A stretch of DNA of 13,400 bases from JBJHBY01 sp050485745 (GCA_050485745.1 JBJHBY010000082.1:1-13400); one strand, 5' to 3'; shown: positions 1 to 7,058, counted from the first letter of the stretch. The notes: a model not told the origin generated them from the letters alone. Program-made: numbers and translations.

Positions 1-1530
1 CACCAGCCCCTGCTCAGGGGGTCGCTCATGGGCCTGGAAAAGGAGAGCCTGCGGGTCAGCCCCGAGGGGGGCATTGCCCGCACGCCCCATCCCCCGGCCC
101 TGGGCTCGGCCCTGACCCATCCCTGGATCACCACGGATTATTCCGAGGCCCTGCTGGAGTTCATCACCCCGGTCTGTGAAGACGTTGAAACGGTGCTGGA
201 AGCGCAGGACCGGATTCATCGTTACGTCTATCGCCATCTCGGTGACGAGCGCCTGTGGGTGACCAGCATGCCCTGTCTGCTGGAGCAGGACGATGCCATC
301 CCCGTGGCGCGCTATGGTTGCTCCAACAGTGCGCGCATGAAGACGCTTTACCGCGTCGGACTGGGGCATCGCTATGGCCGCCGCATGCAGACCATTGCCG
401 GCATTCACTACAATTTCTCACTGCCTCAGTCGCTGTGGCCGGTACTGCAGCGTGAAGCCGGTGAAGCCGGGGATCTGCAGGCCTTTATTACTGATGCCTA
501 CTTTGGTTTGATCCGCAACTTCCGGCGCTGGTCCTGGCTGCTGATCTACCTGTTTGGTGCCTCCCCGGCGCTGTGCCGCAGCTTTCTCGGGCAGCGCTCC
601 CATCGTCTCGACAGCCGCCCCGACGGGACCCTGTTCCTGCCCTGGGCGACCAGTCTGCGCATGGGTGACCTCGGTTACCAGAGCGAGGTCCAGGAAAGCC
701 TGCGTATCTGCTACAACCGGCTCGATACCTACGTCGAGACCCTGCGCCAGGCGATTACAGTGAATCACCCGGATTATGAGGCCCTGGGGGTCAAGGTAGA
801 CGGGGACTATCGCCAACTGTCCGCGGGTCTGCTGCAGATCGAGAACGAGTTCTACAGCACCATTCGACCGAAGCGGGTCAGCGCCCGTGGTGAAACGCCG
901 CTGGCGGCATTGCGCCGCCGGGGTGTCGAATACATCGAGGTGCGCTGTCTGGACGTCAACCCGTTCCTTGCGCTGGGGATCGACGCCACACAGATCCGCT
1001 TTCTCGATACCTTCCTGCTCTATTGCCTGCTGTCGGAGAGCCCGGCCTGCGATGATGCGGCCCAGGATGAAATCCGCGACAATCTGCGCAGCGTGGTCAG
1101 CGAGGGGCGCCGCCCCGGCCTGCGCCTGGTTGACCAGGGGCGTACTGTGGAGTTGGGTGCATGGGCGCGATCATTACTGGAGGGCCTGGCGCCTGTAGCG
1201 GCTTTGCTCGACCAGGCACATGGGCATGACCTGCACAGCGAGGCGCTTGCCGCGCAACGGCAGCGCGTGCTCGATGCCTCACTGACGCCCTCCGCGACGG
1301 TATTGACGGCGATGGATGCGGCGGGGATGTCATTCCTGCAATTCGGCGAGGCACAGGCACGGCATCATGCCGAGTGGTTTCTCGGTCGTCCTTTGCCGCC
1401 GGAGCTGGAGTCGTCCTTTGCCCGCGAGGCTGAGCGGTCCCTGGCCGACCAGCGTGTCCTCGAGGCGACGGATGACGAGGATTTCGACAGTTATCTTGCC
1501 GCCTACTTCCGGCAGTACCGGGAGCTGTGA
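1..1530 (+). CDS. gshA: Glutamate-cysteine ligase, 5' partial
   Basis: This enzyme joins L-glutamate and L-cysteine using ATP, the first and rate-limiting step of glutathione synthesis in the cytoplasm. The protein matches the proteobacterial type 1 family closely: GLEKESLRV near the start, then ALGSALTHPWITTDYSEALL and EFITPV, KTLYRVGLGHRYG, YNFSLP, LQIENEFY, IRPKR and EYIEVRCLDVNPF. An ATG lies at 28, but the frame is open to base 1. The residues before that ATG (LLRGSL) align with the LKGIQ segment preceding the same motif in E. coli GshA, so the true start lies left of the window and about 15-25 residues are missing. E. coli GshA has 518 residues; 510 codons including the stop are visible here. 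The stop TGA overlaps the GTG start of acpH. Identification is firm; only the start is unknown. Confidence 0.95.
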   Translation, partial: HQPLLRGSLMGLEKESLRVSPEGGIARTPHPPALGSALTHPWITTDYSEALLEFITPVCEDVETVLEAQDRIHRYVYRHLGDERLWVTSMPCLLEQDDAIPVARYGCSNSARMKTLYRVGLGHRYGRRMQTIAGIHYNFSLPQSLWPVLQREAGEAGDLQAFITDAYFGLIRNFRRWSWLLIYLFGASPALCRSFLGQRSHRLDSRPDGTLFLPWATSLRMGDLGYQSEVQESLRICYNRLDTYVETLRQAITVNHPDYEALGVKVDGDYRQLSAGLLQIENEFYSTIRPKRVSARGETPLAALRRRGVEYIEVRCLDVNPFLALGIDATQIRFLDTFLLYCLLSESPACDDAAQDEIRDNLRSVVSEGRRPGLRLVDQGRTVELGAWARSLLEGLAPVAALLDQAHGHDLHSEALAAQRQRVLDASLTPSATVLTAMDAAGMSFLQFGEAQARHHAEWFLGRPLPPELESSFAREAERSLADQRVLEATDDEDFDSYLAAYFRQYREL

Positions 1531-2150
1531 ACGATCTCGCCCATTTTCACCTTGCCGCCTGTCATGGGGCGGCGGATGCCCTGATTGGCGCTCTGCTTGG
1601 CGATTACCTCAAGGGCCCGCTGGACAGCGCCTGGCCCGAGCACTGGCCGCAGCGCTGGCGTGCCGGCGTGCTGCTGCATCGGCGTATCGATGCCTATTGC
1701 GACAGCCACCCCGTGCTTGCCGCACAGCGCCGGACATTCAGCCCGCGGATGCGCCGCTTCGGTGGCATTGTGCTGGATGTCGGGATGGACCATCTGCTGG
1801 CGCGGCACTGGTCGCGTTTTCATCCCGGGCAGGAGCTGCCTGCGTTTGCCGCCGGCGTCTATGCCGCCCTGGAGCCGGTGTTGCCACTGCTGCCGGAGGC
1901 GGCGCATCGGCGTGCCCGGCGCATCATCCGGCACGATGCTCTGAGCCACTTCCGCCACCGCGAGGCGGTGCCCGCCACCCTGGCGCGCATCGGCGAGCGC
2001 CTGTCGCGTCCAACCCCGCTGCTCGATGCCGGCCCTGAGTTCGAGCGTCTGCTGCCGCAGATTGAGCGCAGCTTCCTCGATTTCTATCCGCAGCTGATGC
2101 ACTGGGTACGTCACCACGCCCTGGCGGATCAGGCTGCGACCGCTGGGTGA
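1527..2150 (+). CDS. acpH: Acyl carrier protein phosphodiesterase (AcpH)
   Basis: AcpH removes the 4'-phosphopantetheine arm from holo-acyl carrier protein, giving apo-ACP. The 207-residue protein carries the family signatures in order: LAHFHLA at 4-10, LLGDYLKG at 23-30, HRRIDAYCD at 51-59, LDVGMDHLLARHW from 83, and a C-terminal FLDFYPQLM. E. coli AcpH (193 residues) has matching NFLAHLHLA, HRRID, LDVMWDHFLSRHW and FWQFYPRMM segments. The start is GTG at 1527, overlapping the gshA stop by four bases (GTGA) with a GGGAG ribosome site just upstream, so it is probably translationally coupled to gshA. The pairing with gshA has no obvious biochemical reason. The GTG start is inferred from the overlap and from the LAHFHLA alignment. 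Confidence 0.9.
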   Translation: MNDLAHFHLAACHGAADALIGALLGDYLKGPLDSAWPEHWPQRWRAGVLLHRRIDAYCDSHPVLAAQRRTFSPRMRRFGGIVLDVGMDHLLARHWSRFHPGQELPAFAAGVYAALEPVLPLLPEAAHRRARRIIRHDALSHFRHREAVPATLARIGERLSRPTPLLDAGPEFERLLPQIERSFLDFYPQLMHWVRHHALADQAATAG

Positions 2151-2166
2151 GATGGCTCTCTGGTAA

Positions 2167-2234
2167 ACTATTAACCCGGCAATGAGCATTGCCGGGTTAA
2201 TACGGCACGTGGATGTGCCAGGGTTAATAGTGGC
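2167..2234. repeat. Perfect hairpin and triplicated GGGTTAATA motif upstream of hisF
   Basis: In the spacer between acpH and hisF, bases 2171-2183 (TTAACCCGGCAAT) and 2188-2200 (ATTGCCGGGTTAA) form a perfect 13-bp inverted repeat around a 4-base loop. A second perfect 11-bp inverted repeat pairs 2167-2177 with 2221-2231 and shares its left arm with the first, so the two RNA hairpins cannot form together. Read another way, GGGTTAATA occurs three times: inverted at 2169-2177, direct at 2194-2202 and direct at 2221-2229. There is no U-run after the hairpin on the plus strand, so it is not a standard intrinsic terminator for acpH. It could be a processing or terminator hairpin, an attenuator, or a set of protein-binding sites. 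The structure is certain; its role is unknown. Confidence 0.75.
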
Positions 2235-2292
2235 TGTTCCCCGGGCGCCCTGTTTTTCCGCAGTGCCTTCCCGAGATCGATGGAGTTTTCCC

Positions 2293-3066
2293 ATGCCCCT
2301 TGCCAAGCGCATCATCCCCTGCCTGGACGTCGACAAGGGACGTGTCGTCAAGGGCGTGAACTTTGTCGATATCCGGGATGCCGGGGATCCGGTGGAGATC
2401 GCGCGCCGCTACAACGAACAGGGCGCGGACGAGTTGACCTTCCTCGACATCACCGCCAGTCATGAGGAGCGCGCCACCACGGTGGAGACGGTGGAGCGTA
2501 TCGCCGGCGAGGTGTTTATCCCCCTGACCGTAGGCGGAGGCATCCGCGAGGTGGCGGATATTCGCCGCATGCTCAATGCCGGAGCCGACAAGGTGGGTAT
2601 CAACACCGCGGCCATTCATCGCCCGGACTTTGTGCGCGAGGCGGCGGAGCGCTTTGGCTCCCAGTGCATCGTTGTCGCCATCGACGCAAAGCGGGTGAGT
2701 GCGGCCGAAGAGACACCCCGCTGGGAAATCTTCACCCATGGTGGCCGCCGCGCCACCGGGCTGGATGCGGTGGCCTGGGCGGTGCGCATGGCCGAATACG
2801 GGGCCGGGGAGATCCTGCTCACCAGCATGGATCGGGATGGCACCAAGGCGGGTTTCGATCTGGGCCTGACCCGGGCAATCAGTGACGCCGTCCCCGTGCC
2901 GGTGATCGCTTCCGGTGGAGTGGGCAACCTGGATCATCTGGTGGCGGGTGTGCTGGAGGGTGGTGCGGATGCGGTACTGGCCGCGAGCATCTTCCACTTC
3001 GGCCAGTACAGTGTGCCCGAGGCCAAAGCCTATATGGCCGAGCGTGGCATCGAGGTCAGGCTGTGA
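2293..3066 (+). CDS. hisF: Imidazole glycerol phosphate synthase, cyclase subunit HisF
   Basis: HisF is the cyclase half of the HisH-HisF enzyme. It uses ammonia from HisH to convert PRFAR into imidazole-glycerol phosphate and AICAR, linking histidine and purine synthesis. The 257-residue (beta/alpha)8 barrel begins MPLAKRIIPCLDVDKGRVVKG, with catalytic aspartates D12 (CLDVD) and D131 (VVAIDAKR). The phosphate-binding loops TVGGGI (79-84) and IASGGVGN are present, and it ends with the family-typical GIEVRL. The ATG at 2293 is chosen because it gives the standard N-terminus and follows TGGAG at 2281-2285; the frame extends upstream to 2182 with no family-like sequence. It faces the small DUF6316-type gene with a 12-bp gap. 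Its partner hisH lies about 2.7 kb away on the opposite strand, which is unusual because hisA and hisF are commonly adjacent. Confidence 0.97.
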   Translation: MPLAKRIIPCLDVDKGRVVKGVNFVDIRDAGDPVEIARRYNEQGADELTFLDITASHEERATTVETVERIAGEVFIPLTVGGGIREVADIRRMLNAGADKVGINTAAIHRPDFVREAAERFGSQCIVVAIDAKRVSAAEETPRWEIFTHGGRRATGLDAVAWAVRMAEYGAGEILLTSMDRDGTKAGFDLGLTRAISDAVPVPVIASGGVGNLDHLVAGVLEGGADAVLAASIFHFGQYSVPEAKAYMAERGIEVRL

Positions 3067-3078
3067 GCCCGGGCCTGT

Positions 3079-3324
3079 TCAATGGTGCGCCGCCGCCGCA
3101 CGCTCGCTGGCGCTGAGGCAGGCGTAGAGCCGGGACAGGGTTTTCGGGTCCGCCAGGATCATGAATTCGATAAAATCCTCGAGGCCCTTTTCAGCCTCGC
3201 GGCGGCGATTGAACGGGCCGATTGGCGCACCTTCACGGGTATTGAAATACCAGGCGCCCCCCGCGGAAAAAAAGCGGCTGTGGCGAGCTGGAACGGGACC
3301 GGCTTCTCCGGCGCGGTTCGTCAT
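3079..3324 (-). CDS. Small DUF6316-like protein of unknown function
   Basis: This 81-residue protein has a central block SRFFSAGGAWYFNTREG followed by IGPFNRRREAEKGLEDFI. That pattern (RFF, a short linker, WYF-TREG, -GPF, then an amphipathic helix with AE) is what I recall for the DUF6316 family of small gammaproteobacterial proteins; no function is known. There is no signal peptide, membrane segment or cysteine cluster (one Cys at 69). The start is taken at the ATG complementary to 3322-3324, preceded by GGAG about 11 bases upstream, and the conserved block begins some 15 residues later. The same frame is open far upstream, but that part is antisense to the flavoprotein gene and not family-like. 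A promoter-like pair lies about 110 bases upstream. It is convergent with hisF. Confidence 0.72.
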   Translation of the reverse strand: MTNRAGEAGPVPARHSRFFSAGGAWYFNTREGAPIGPFNRRREAEKGLEDFIEFMILADPKTLSRLYACLSASERAAAAHH

Positions 3325-3435
3325 GGCTGTGTTCGCTCCACTCTGGATGGGCGCAGCCCAGGGTGCTGGGCCCTTCGGCATGGGGGAGAGGGTCACCGGG
3401 CGGGTGGCGATCATTCTTCCCCCACTTGATGATGA

Positions 3436-3464
3436 AATGTACAACGCTGTCACCCCTGCGTCAA
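3436..3464 (-). promoter_or_regulatory. Predicted sigma70-type promoter for the DUF6316-like gene
   Basis: On the minus strand, TTGACG (complement of 3459-3464) is followed after exactly 17 bases by TACATT (complement of 3436-3441), matching the -35 and -10 consensus at 5/6 and 4/6. Transcription would start near 3429, giving a leader of about 105 bases that contains a small GCCCAG/CTGGGC hairpin. This is a prediction from spacing and sequence only. Confidence 0.5.
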
Positions 3465-3505
3465 ATTGGTGCGGGTCGCGCAGGCCACGGTGCTGGCAAT
3501 CCCCA

Positions 3506-3538
3506 CGGAAAAACATTAATTTTGAAATGTTTTGTCCG
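3506..3538. promoter_or_regulatory. AT-rich palindrome before the flavoprotein gene (possible operator)
   Basis: AAAACATT at 3510-3517 and AATGTTTT at 3526-3533 form a perfect 8-bp inverted repeat around 8 bases. It is extended by CGGA (3506-3509) and TCCG (3535-3538) with one unpaired base. This is the most AT-rich spot in a GC-rich neighbourhood, and it abuts the GGAGG ribosome site. It could be a repressor or activator operator overlapping the -10 region, or an mRNA hairpin limiting ribosome access. The symmetry is certain; the function is inferred. Confidence 0.5.
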
Positions 3539-3547
3539 GAGGTCGTC

Positions 3548-5014
3548 ATGCAGCGCATTGTCAGTTTTGAGTCCATCACAGAGTTCGACCTGAGCACCGA
3601 TGTGGTGGTGGCGGGTTTCGGCGGCGCCGGGGCCAGTGCCGCGCTGGAGGCGCGCCGTGCCGGGGCTGAAGTCATCGTCCTGGAGCGCGCCAGTGGCGGT
3701 GGTGGCTCCACCATGATGTCCGCCTGCGAGATGTACCTGGGTGGCAATGGTGGCACCCGTCTGCAGCGGGATCTCGGCTTCGAGGATTCCAGCGAGAACT
3801 TCCGCAACTATTTGATGGCCTGCTTCGGGGGGCGTGCCGATCCGGCGCGGGTCGACATGTTTGTGGATGGTGCTGCGGAGCATTTCGACTGGGCCGAGTC
3901 CCTCGGGGTGCCCTACAAGCGGGGCTTTTTTCCTGGCCGCGAGGTGGTGGCCATGACCGGCGACTCGCTGCAGTACACGGGCAACGAGAAGTCATGGCCA
4001 TTCACTGAGGCCTCGGCACCAGTGCCGCGGGGGCACCTGCCGGCGGATGCCGACCACAACGGTGGCCAGGTGTTCATGGGTGTTCTGCTGAAGCGTGTGG
4101 CGGAGGCGGGCGCCGATATCCGCGTCGATGCCCGCGTGCTGCAGCTGATTCAGGACGCCTCAGGGCGGGTGCGCGGTGTGGTGGCAAAGATCGACAACCG
4201 CCTGCAGACCATTCAGGCGCGTCGGGGCGTGGTGTTGACCACCGGCGGTTTCATCATGAACGAAGGCATGACCCGGAAGTATCTGCCCGGCCTGGACCCG
4301 ATCTGCACCCGGCACGGTAACCCCGGTGACACCGGCGACGGCATCCTGCTGGGCATGGCCGCGGGAGGCAATGTGATCAACATGGAGCAGGCCTTTGTCG
4401 GCATCGCCCACTATCCGCCGCCGCAACTGACCTACGGTATCTTCGTCAACGAGCAGGGCCAGCGCTTCATCAACGAGGACATCTACCTGGGCCGACTCGG
4501 GCATTTCGCCACTCAGCAGAGCAACGGTCGCATCTTCATGTTCATCGACAACCGCCATTTCGAGCGCCCCGCCTACCTGGAGGTGGATATCGTGGCCGTC
4601 GGCGAGACGGTGGAGGAGGTGGAACAGGAGGCCGGTTTTCCGCAGGGCTCGTTGACCCATACCGTCGCGTTCTACAACGAGCACGCCGCCCGCGGCGAGG
4701 ACCCGCTGTTCCACAAGTCGGCGGAGTGGCTGGAGCCCTTCGCGGAGGCACCCTTCGCGTTGATCAGCTACTCCCTGGCGGACATCCGCCCGCCCGTGTT
4801 TACCCTCGGTGGGCTGGAGGTATTGCCCACCGGCGAGGTGTTGACCCCGGATGGCGCAGTCATCCCCGGCCTCTATGCCGCAGGTCGCACCGTCGCGGGC
4901 ATCCCCCGCAGCTCGGAGGGTTATGCCAGCGGCATGTCGGTAGCGGATGTGACCTTTTTCGGGCGGCTGGCGGGGCAGCAGGCGGCGAGGGGGTCAGCCC
5001 CCGCCATCACATAG
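3548..5014 (+). CDS. FAD-dependent oxidoreductase (fumarate reductase / ketosteroid dehydrogenase-like flavoprotein)
   Basis: This 488-residue single-chain flavoprotein belongs to the FAD-binding family that includes fumarate reductase flavoproteins and 3-ketosteroid dehydrogenases. The Rossmann dinucleotide motif VVVAGFGGAGASAALEARRA lies at about 19-38, with the ribose-binding glutamate in VLERA (E46). GGGST follows (54-58), as in ketosteroid dehydrogenase-like members. GGQVFMGVLLKRVAEAGADI (from 172) and VLTTGGF are typical FAD-domain elements. The C-terminal LYAAGRTVAGIPR then SSEGYASGMSVADVTFFGR is the second FAD-contact region. There is no signal peptide or heme motif, so it is probably cytoplasmic; the substrate cannot be read from sequence. 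The start at 3548 is favoured by GGAGG at 3538-3542 and by MQRIVSF leading into the Rossmann fold; the frame is open upstream but not family-like. Its 3' end overlaps the convergent hisA by 21 bp. Confidence 0.85.
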   Translation: MQRIVSFESITEFDLSTDVVVAGFGGAGASAALEARRAGAEVIVLERASGGGGSTMMSACEMYLGGNGGTRLQRDLGFEDSSENFRNYLMACFGGRADPARVDMFVDGAAEHFDWAESLGVPYKRGFFPGREVVAMTGDSLQYTGNEKSWPFTEASAPVPRGHLPADADHNGGQVFMGVLLKRVAEAGADIRVDARVLQLIQDASGRVRGVVAKIDNRLQTIQARRGVVLTTGGFIMNEGMTRKYLPGLDPICTRHGNPGDTGDGILLGMAAGGNVINMEQAFVGIAHYPPPQLTYGIFVNEQGQRFINEDIYLGRLGHFATQQSNGRIFMFIDNRHFERPAYLEVDIVAVGETVEEVEQEAGFPQGSLTHTVAFYNEHAARGEDPLFHKSAEWLEPFAEAPFALISYSLADIRPPVFTLGGLEVLPTGEVLTPDGAVIPGLYAAGRTVAGIPRSSEGYASGMSVADVTFFGRLAGQQAARGSAPAIT

Positions 5015-5728
5015 CCGCTGCGCCTCAGCCAGGTCGAGGCTGCCCTCATAGATGGCGCGGCCGGTGATGGCGCCGAGGATACCGTGGTCCGCCACCGCCT
5101 GCAGGGCGCGGATGTCGTCCAGGTTGGTGATGCCCCCGGAGGCGATCACGGGGATGCCCGAGGCATCCGCCATGGCCACCGTGGCCTCGACGTTCACACC
5201 CTGCATCATGCCGTCGCGGCTGATGTCGGTGTACACGATGGCGCTGACCCCTTCCTGCTCGAAGCGTCTGGCCAGCTCCGTCGCCAGCACGTCGGAGACC
5301 TCGGCCCAGCCATCGGTGGCAACGCGGCCATCCTTCGCGTCCAGGCCGACGATGACGTGGCCGGGAAAGGCACGACAGGCTTCCGCCACGAAGGCCGGCT
5401 CCTTCACCGCCTTGGTACCGATGATGACGAAGTCGACGCCGGCGTCGAGGTAGTGCTCAATGGTGGCCAGGTCACGGATACCACCGCCGATCTGCACCGG
5501 CAACTCCGGAAAGGCCCGGGCGATGGCGGTGACCGCCTCGCCGTTCACGGGTTGCCCGGCAAAGGCACCGTTGAGGTCGACCAGGTGCAGGCGCCGGGCA
5601 CCGGCCTCGATCCAGCGCCTGGCCATGGCGACCGGATCGTTACCGTAGACGGTGGACTGGTCCATCTCGCCCTGGCGCAGGCGCACGCAATGGCCGTCCT
5701 TGAGGTCGATGGCGGGGATGATCAGCAT
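4994..5728 (-). CDS. hisA: ProFAR isomerase HisA
   Basis: HisA opens the ribose of ProFAR by an Amadori rearrangement to give PRFAR, the substrate of HisH-HisF. The 244-residue barrel starts MLIIPAIDLKDGHCVRLRQG with catalytic D8, and has VQIGGGIRD (78-86), the second catalytic aspartate D130 in IVGLDAKDG, TDISRDGMMQG, and the phosphate loop VIASGGITN. Length and motifs are normal. The start at 5728 gives the standard N-terminus and is preceded by AAGGGA. It is the last gene of the hisB-hisH-hisA unit, 32 bp after hisH, and its end overlaps the convergent flavoprotein gene. hisF, the usual next gene, is missing from this position and lies inverted to the left. Confidence 0.97.
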   Translation of the reverse strand: MLIIPAIDLKDGHCVRLRQGEMDQSTVYGNDPVAMARRWIEAGARRLHLVDLNGAFAGQPVNGEAVTAIARAFPELPVQIGGGIRDLATIEHYLDAGVDFVIIGTKAVKEPAFVAEACRAFPGHVIVGLDAKDGRVATDGWAEVSDVLATELARRFEQEGVSAIVYTDISRDGMMQGVNVEATVAMADASGIPVIASGGITNLDDIRALQAVADHGILGAITGRAIYEGSLDLAEAQRLCDGGG

Positions 5729-5760
5729 GGTGGGTTCCCTTGGGGCCTGTTCACACGGGC

Positions 5761-6408
5761 TCAGCAACGCCCGTTCCAGTGGATGAAATTGCGAATCAGG
5801 CGCAAGCCCGCGGTGCCGCTCTTTTCCGGATGGAACTGCACTGCAAACAGGTCGTCCCGGGCCAGAGCTGCGTGCAGCGTGACGCCATAGTCGCAGGTGC
5901 CGGCGATCAGGCTGGCGTCTTCCGCTGCGACGTAGTAGGAGTGAACGAAGTAGAAGCGTGCATCCTGGGGAATGCCCCCCCACAGCGGGTGCTGTCGCGT
6001 CTGGTGAACCTGGTTCCAGCCCATGTGCGGCACCTTCAGGCGGTGCCCGGCGGCATCGCGGTGGTCGCGGCCAAAAAAGCGCACCCGGCCGCGAATCACG
6101 TCCAGGGTGTCGACGCCTTCGTTCTCCTCGCTGTGGCTCATCAAGGCCTGCATGCCGACGCAGATGGCCAGCACCGGGCGCGTGCCGATGACCTCCCGCA
6201 CCACCTGGTCCAGGCCCAGCCGGCGCAGTTCCGCCATGCAGTCGCGGATGGCGCCGACACCGGGAAAGACCACCCGGTCGGCGCCGCGGATCAGCTCCGC
6301 GTCGCCGCTGACCTGCACGTCCACGCCATCGCCGCAGCGGCGCAGCGCACAGGCGACCGAGTGCAGGTTGCCCATGCCATAGTCGATGACCGCGATGCGC
6401 TGGGTCAC
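5761..6408 (-). CDS. hisH: Imidazole glycerol phosphate synthase, glutaminase subunit HisH
   Basis: HisH hydrolyses glutamine and passes ammonia through a tunnel to HisF. The 215-residue class I amidotransferase has IDYGMGNLHSV near the N-terminus, FPGVGA (48-53), the nucleophile C83 in LAICVGMQAL, VPHMGWNQV (126-134), and the catalytic pair H193 and E195 in QFHPEKS. The start is GTG (complement of 6406-6408), one base after the hisB stop (TGA-C-GTG), with AAGGGAAG inside the end of hisB as a likely ribosome site. Coupled translation with hisB is likely. All catalytic residues are intact, so it should pair with the displaced hisF product. Confidence 0.97.
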   Translation of the reverse strand: MTQRIAVIDYGMGNLHSVACALRRCGDGVDVQVSGDAELIRGADRVVFPGVGAIRDCMAELRRLGLDQVVREVIGTRPVLAICVGMQALMSHSEENEGVDTLDVIRGRVRFFGRDHRDAAGHRLKVPHMGWNQVHQTRQHPLWGGIPQDARFYFVHSYYVAAEDASLIAGTCDYGVTLHAALARDDLFAVQFHPEKSGTAGLRLIRNFIHWNGRC

Positions 6409-6409
6409 G

Positions 6410-7003
6410 TCACAGGCTTCCCTTTGTGGAGGGCATCTGCCCGGCCATGCGCGGATCCGGGGTCACTGCCATGCGCAGGGCACGGCCGAAGGCCTTGAAC
6501 ACGGTCTCCGCCTGGTGGTGGCTGTTGATGCCGCGCAGGTTGTCGATGTGCAGGGTCACCTGGGCGTGGTTGACGAAGCCACGGAAGAATTCGATGAACA
6601 GGTCGACATCGAACTGGCCGATGCGGGCGCGGGTGAAAGGCACGTGATACTCCAGCCCCGGGCGACCGGAAAAATCCACCACTACCCGCGACAGCGCCTC
6701 GTCCAGAGGAACATAGGCATGGCCATAGCGCTGCATGCCCTTCTTGTCGCCGACGGCCTTCGCCATAGCCTGACCGAGGGTGATGCCGACGTCCTCCACC
6801 GTGTGGTGATCGTCGATGTGTACGTCGCCACTGGCCTGGATGTCCAGGTCGATCAGTCCGTGCCGGGCAATCTGGTCCAGCATGTGGTCGAGGAACGGTA
6901 CCCCGGTTGCCAGCTGCGATTGCCCGCTGCCGTCGAGATTGAGCGAGACGGTGATCTGCGTCTCCAGAGTGTTGCGCGTGACCGTGGCCTTGCGCTCTGC
7001 CAT
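6410..7003 (-). CDS. hisB: Imidazoleglycerol-phosphate dehydratase HisB
   Basis: HisB dehydrates imidazole-glycerol phosphate to imidazole-acetol phosphate. At 197 residues it is the monofunctional form, lacking the N-terminal histidinol phosphatase domain of enteric HisB. The two manganese-binding motif repeats are visible: FLDHML (37-42) with HHTVED (66-71), and NSHHQAE (160-166). GVPFLDHMLDQIARHG is the family block near the N-terminus. The start ATG (complement of 7001-7003) gives the standard length with a modest GGGGG ribosome site; the frame extends upstream without family similarity. It is the first gene of hisB-hisH-hisA, with a TATAAT box about 55 bases upstream, and is divergent from the PanZ-like gene. 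Confidence 0.97.
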   Translation of the reverse strand: MAERKATVTRNTLETQITVSLNLDGSGQSQLATGVPFLDHMLDQIARHGLIDLDIQASGDVHIDDHHTVEDVGITLGQAMAKAVGDKKGMQRYGHAYVPLDEALSRVVVDFSGRPGLEYHVPFTRARIGQFDVDLFIEFFRGFVNHAQVTLHIDNLRGINSHHQAETVFKAFGRALRMAVTPDPRMAGQMPSTKGSL

Positions 7004-7058
7004 GCTGCCCCCAGGGGCCGGCCGCAAGCGGGCCGGAAATGATGTGGAAAAGTCGGCT

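Noticed and set aside
2171..2200. Perfect hairpin as a classical rho-independent terminator for gshA-acpH
   Set aside because: No run of T follows on the plus strand, and on the minus strand there is only a weak TAGTTT. It is kept as a hairpin of unknown role.
2182..2292. Upstream extension of the hisF frame
   Set aside because: It runs through the hairpin and repeat spacer. HisF proteins begin at the LAKRIIPCLDV block, which fits the ATG at 2293.
3491..3515. TGGCA followed by CACGG before the flavoprotein as a sigma54 promoter
   Set aside because: The -12 GC element is missing at the required spacing.
3161..3547. Upstream extension of the flavoprotein frame, adding 129 residues
   Set aside because: It overlaps the DUF6316-like gene antisense and has no family similarity. 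The GGAGG site and Rossmann-fold position favour the start at 3548.
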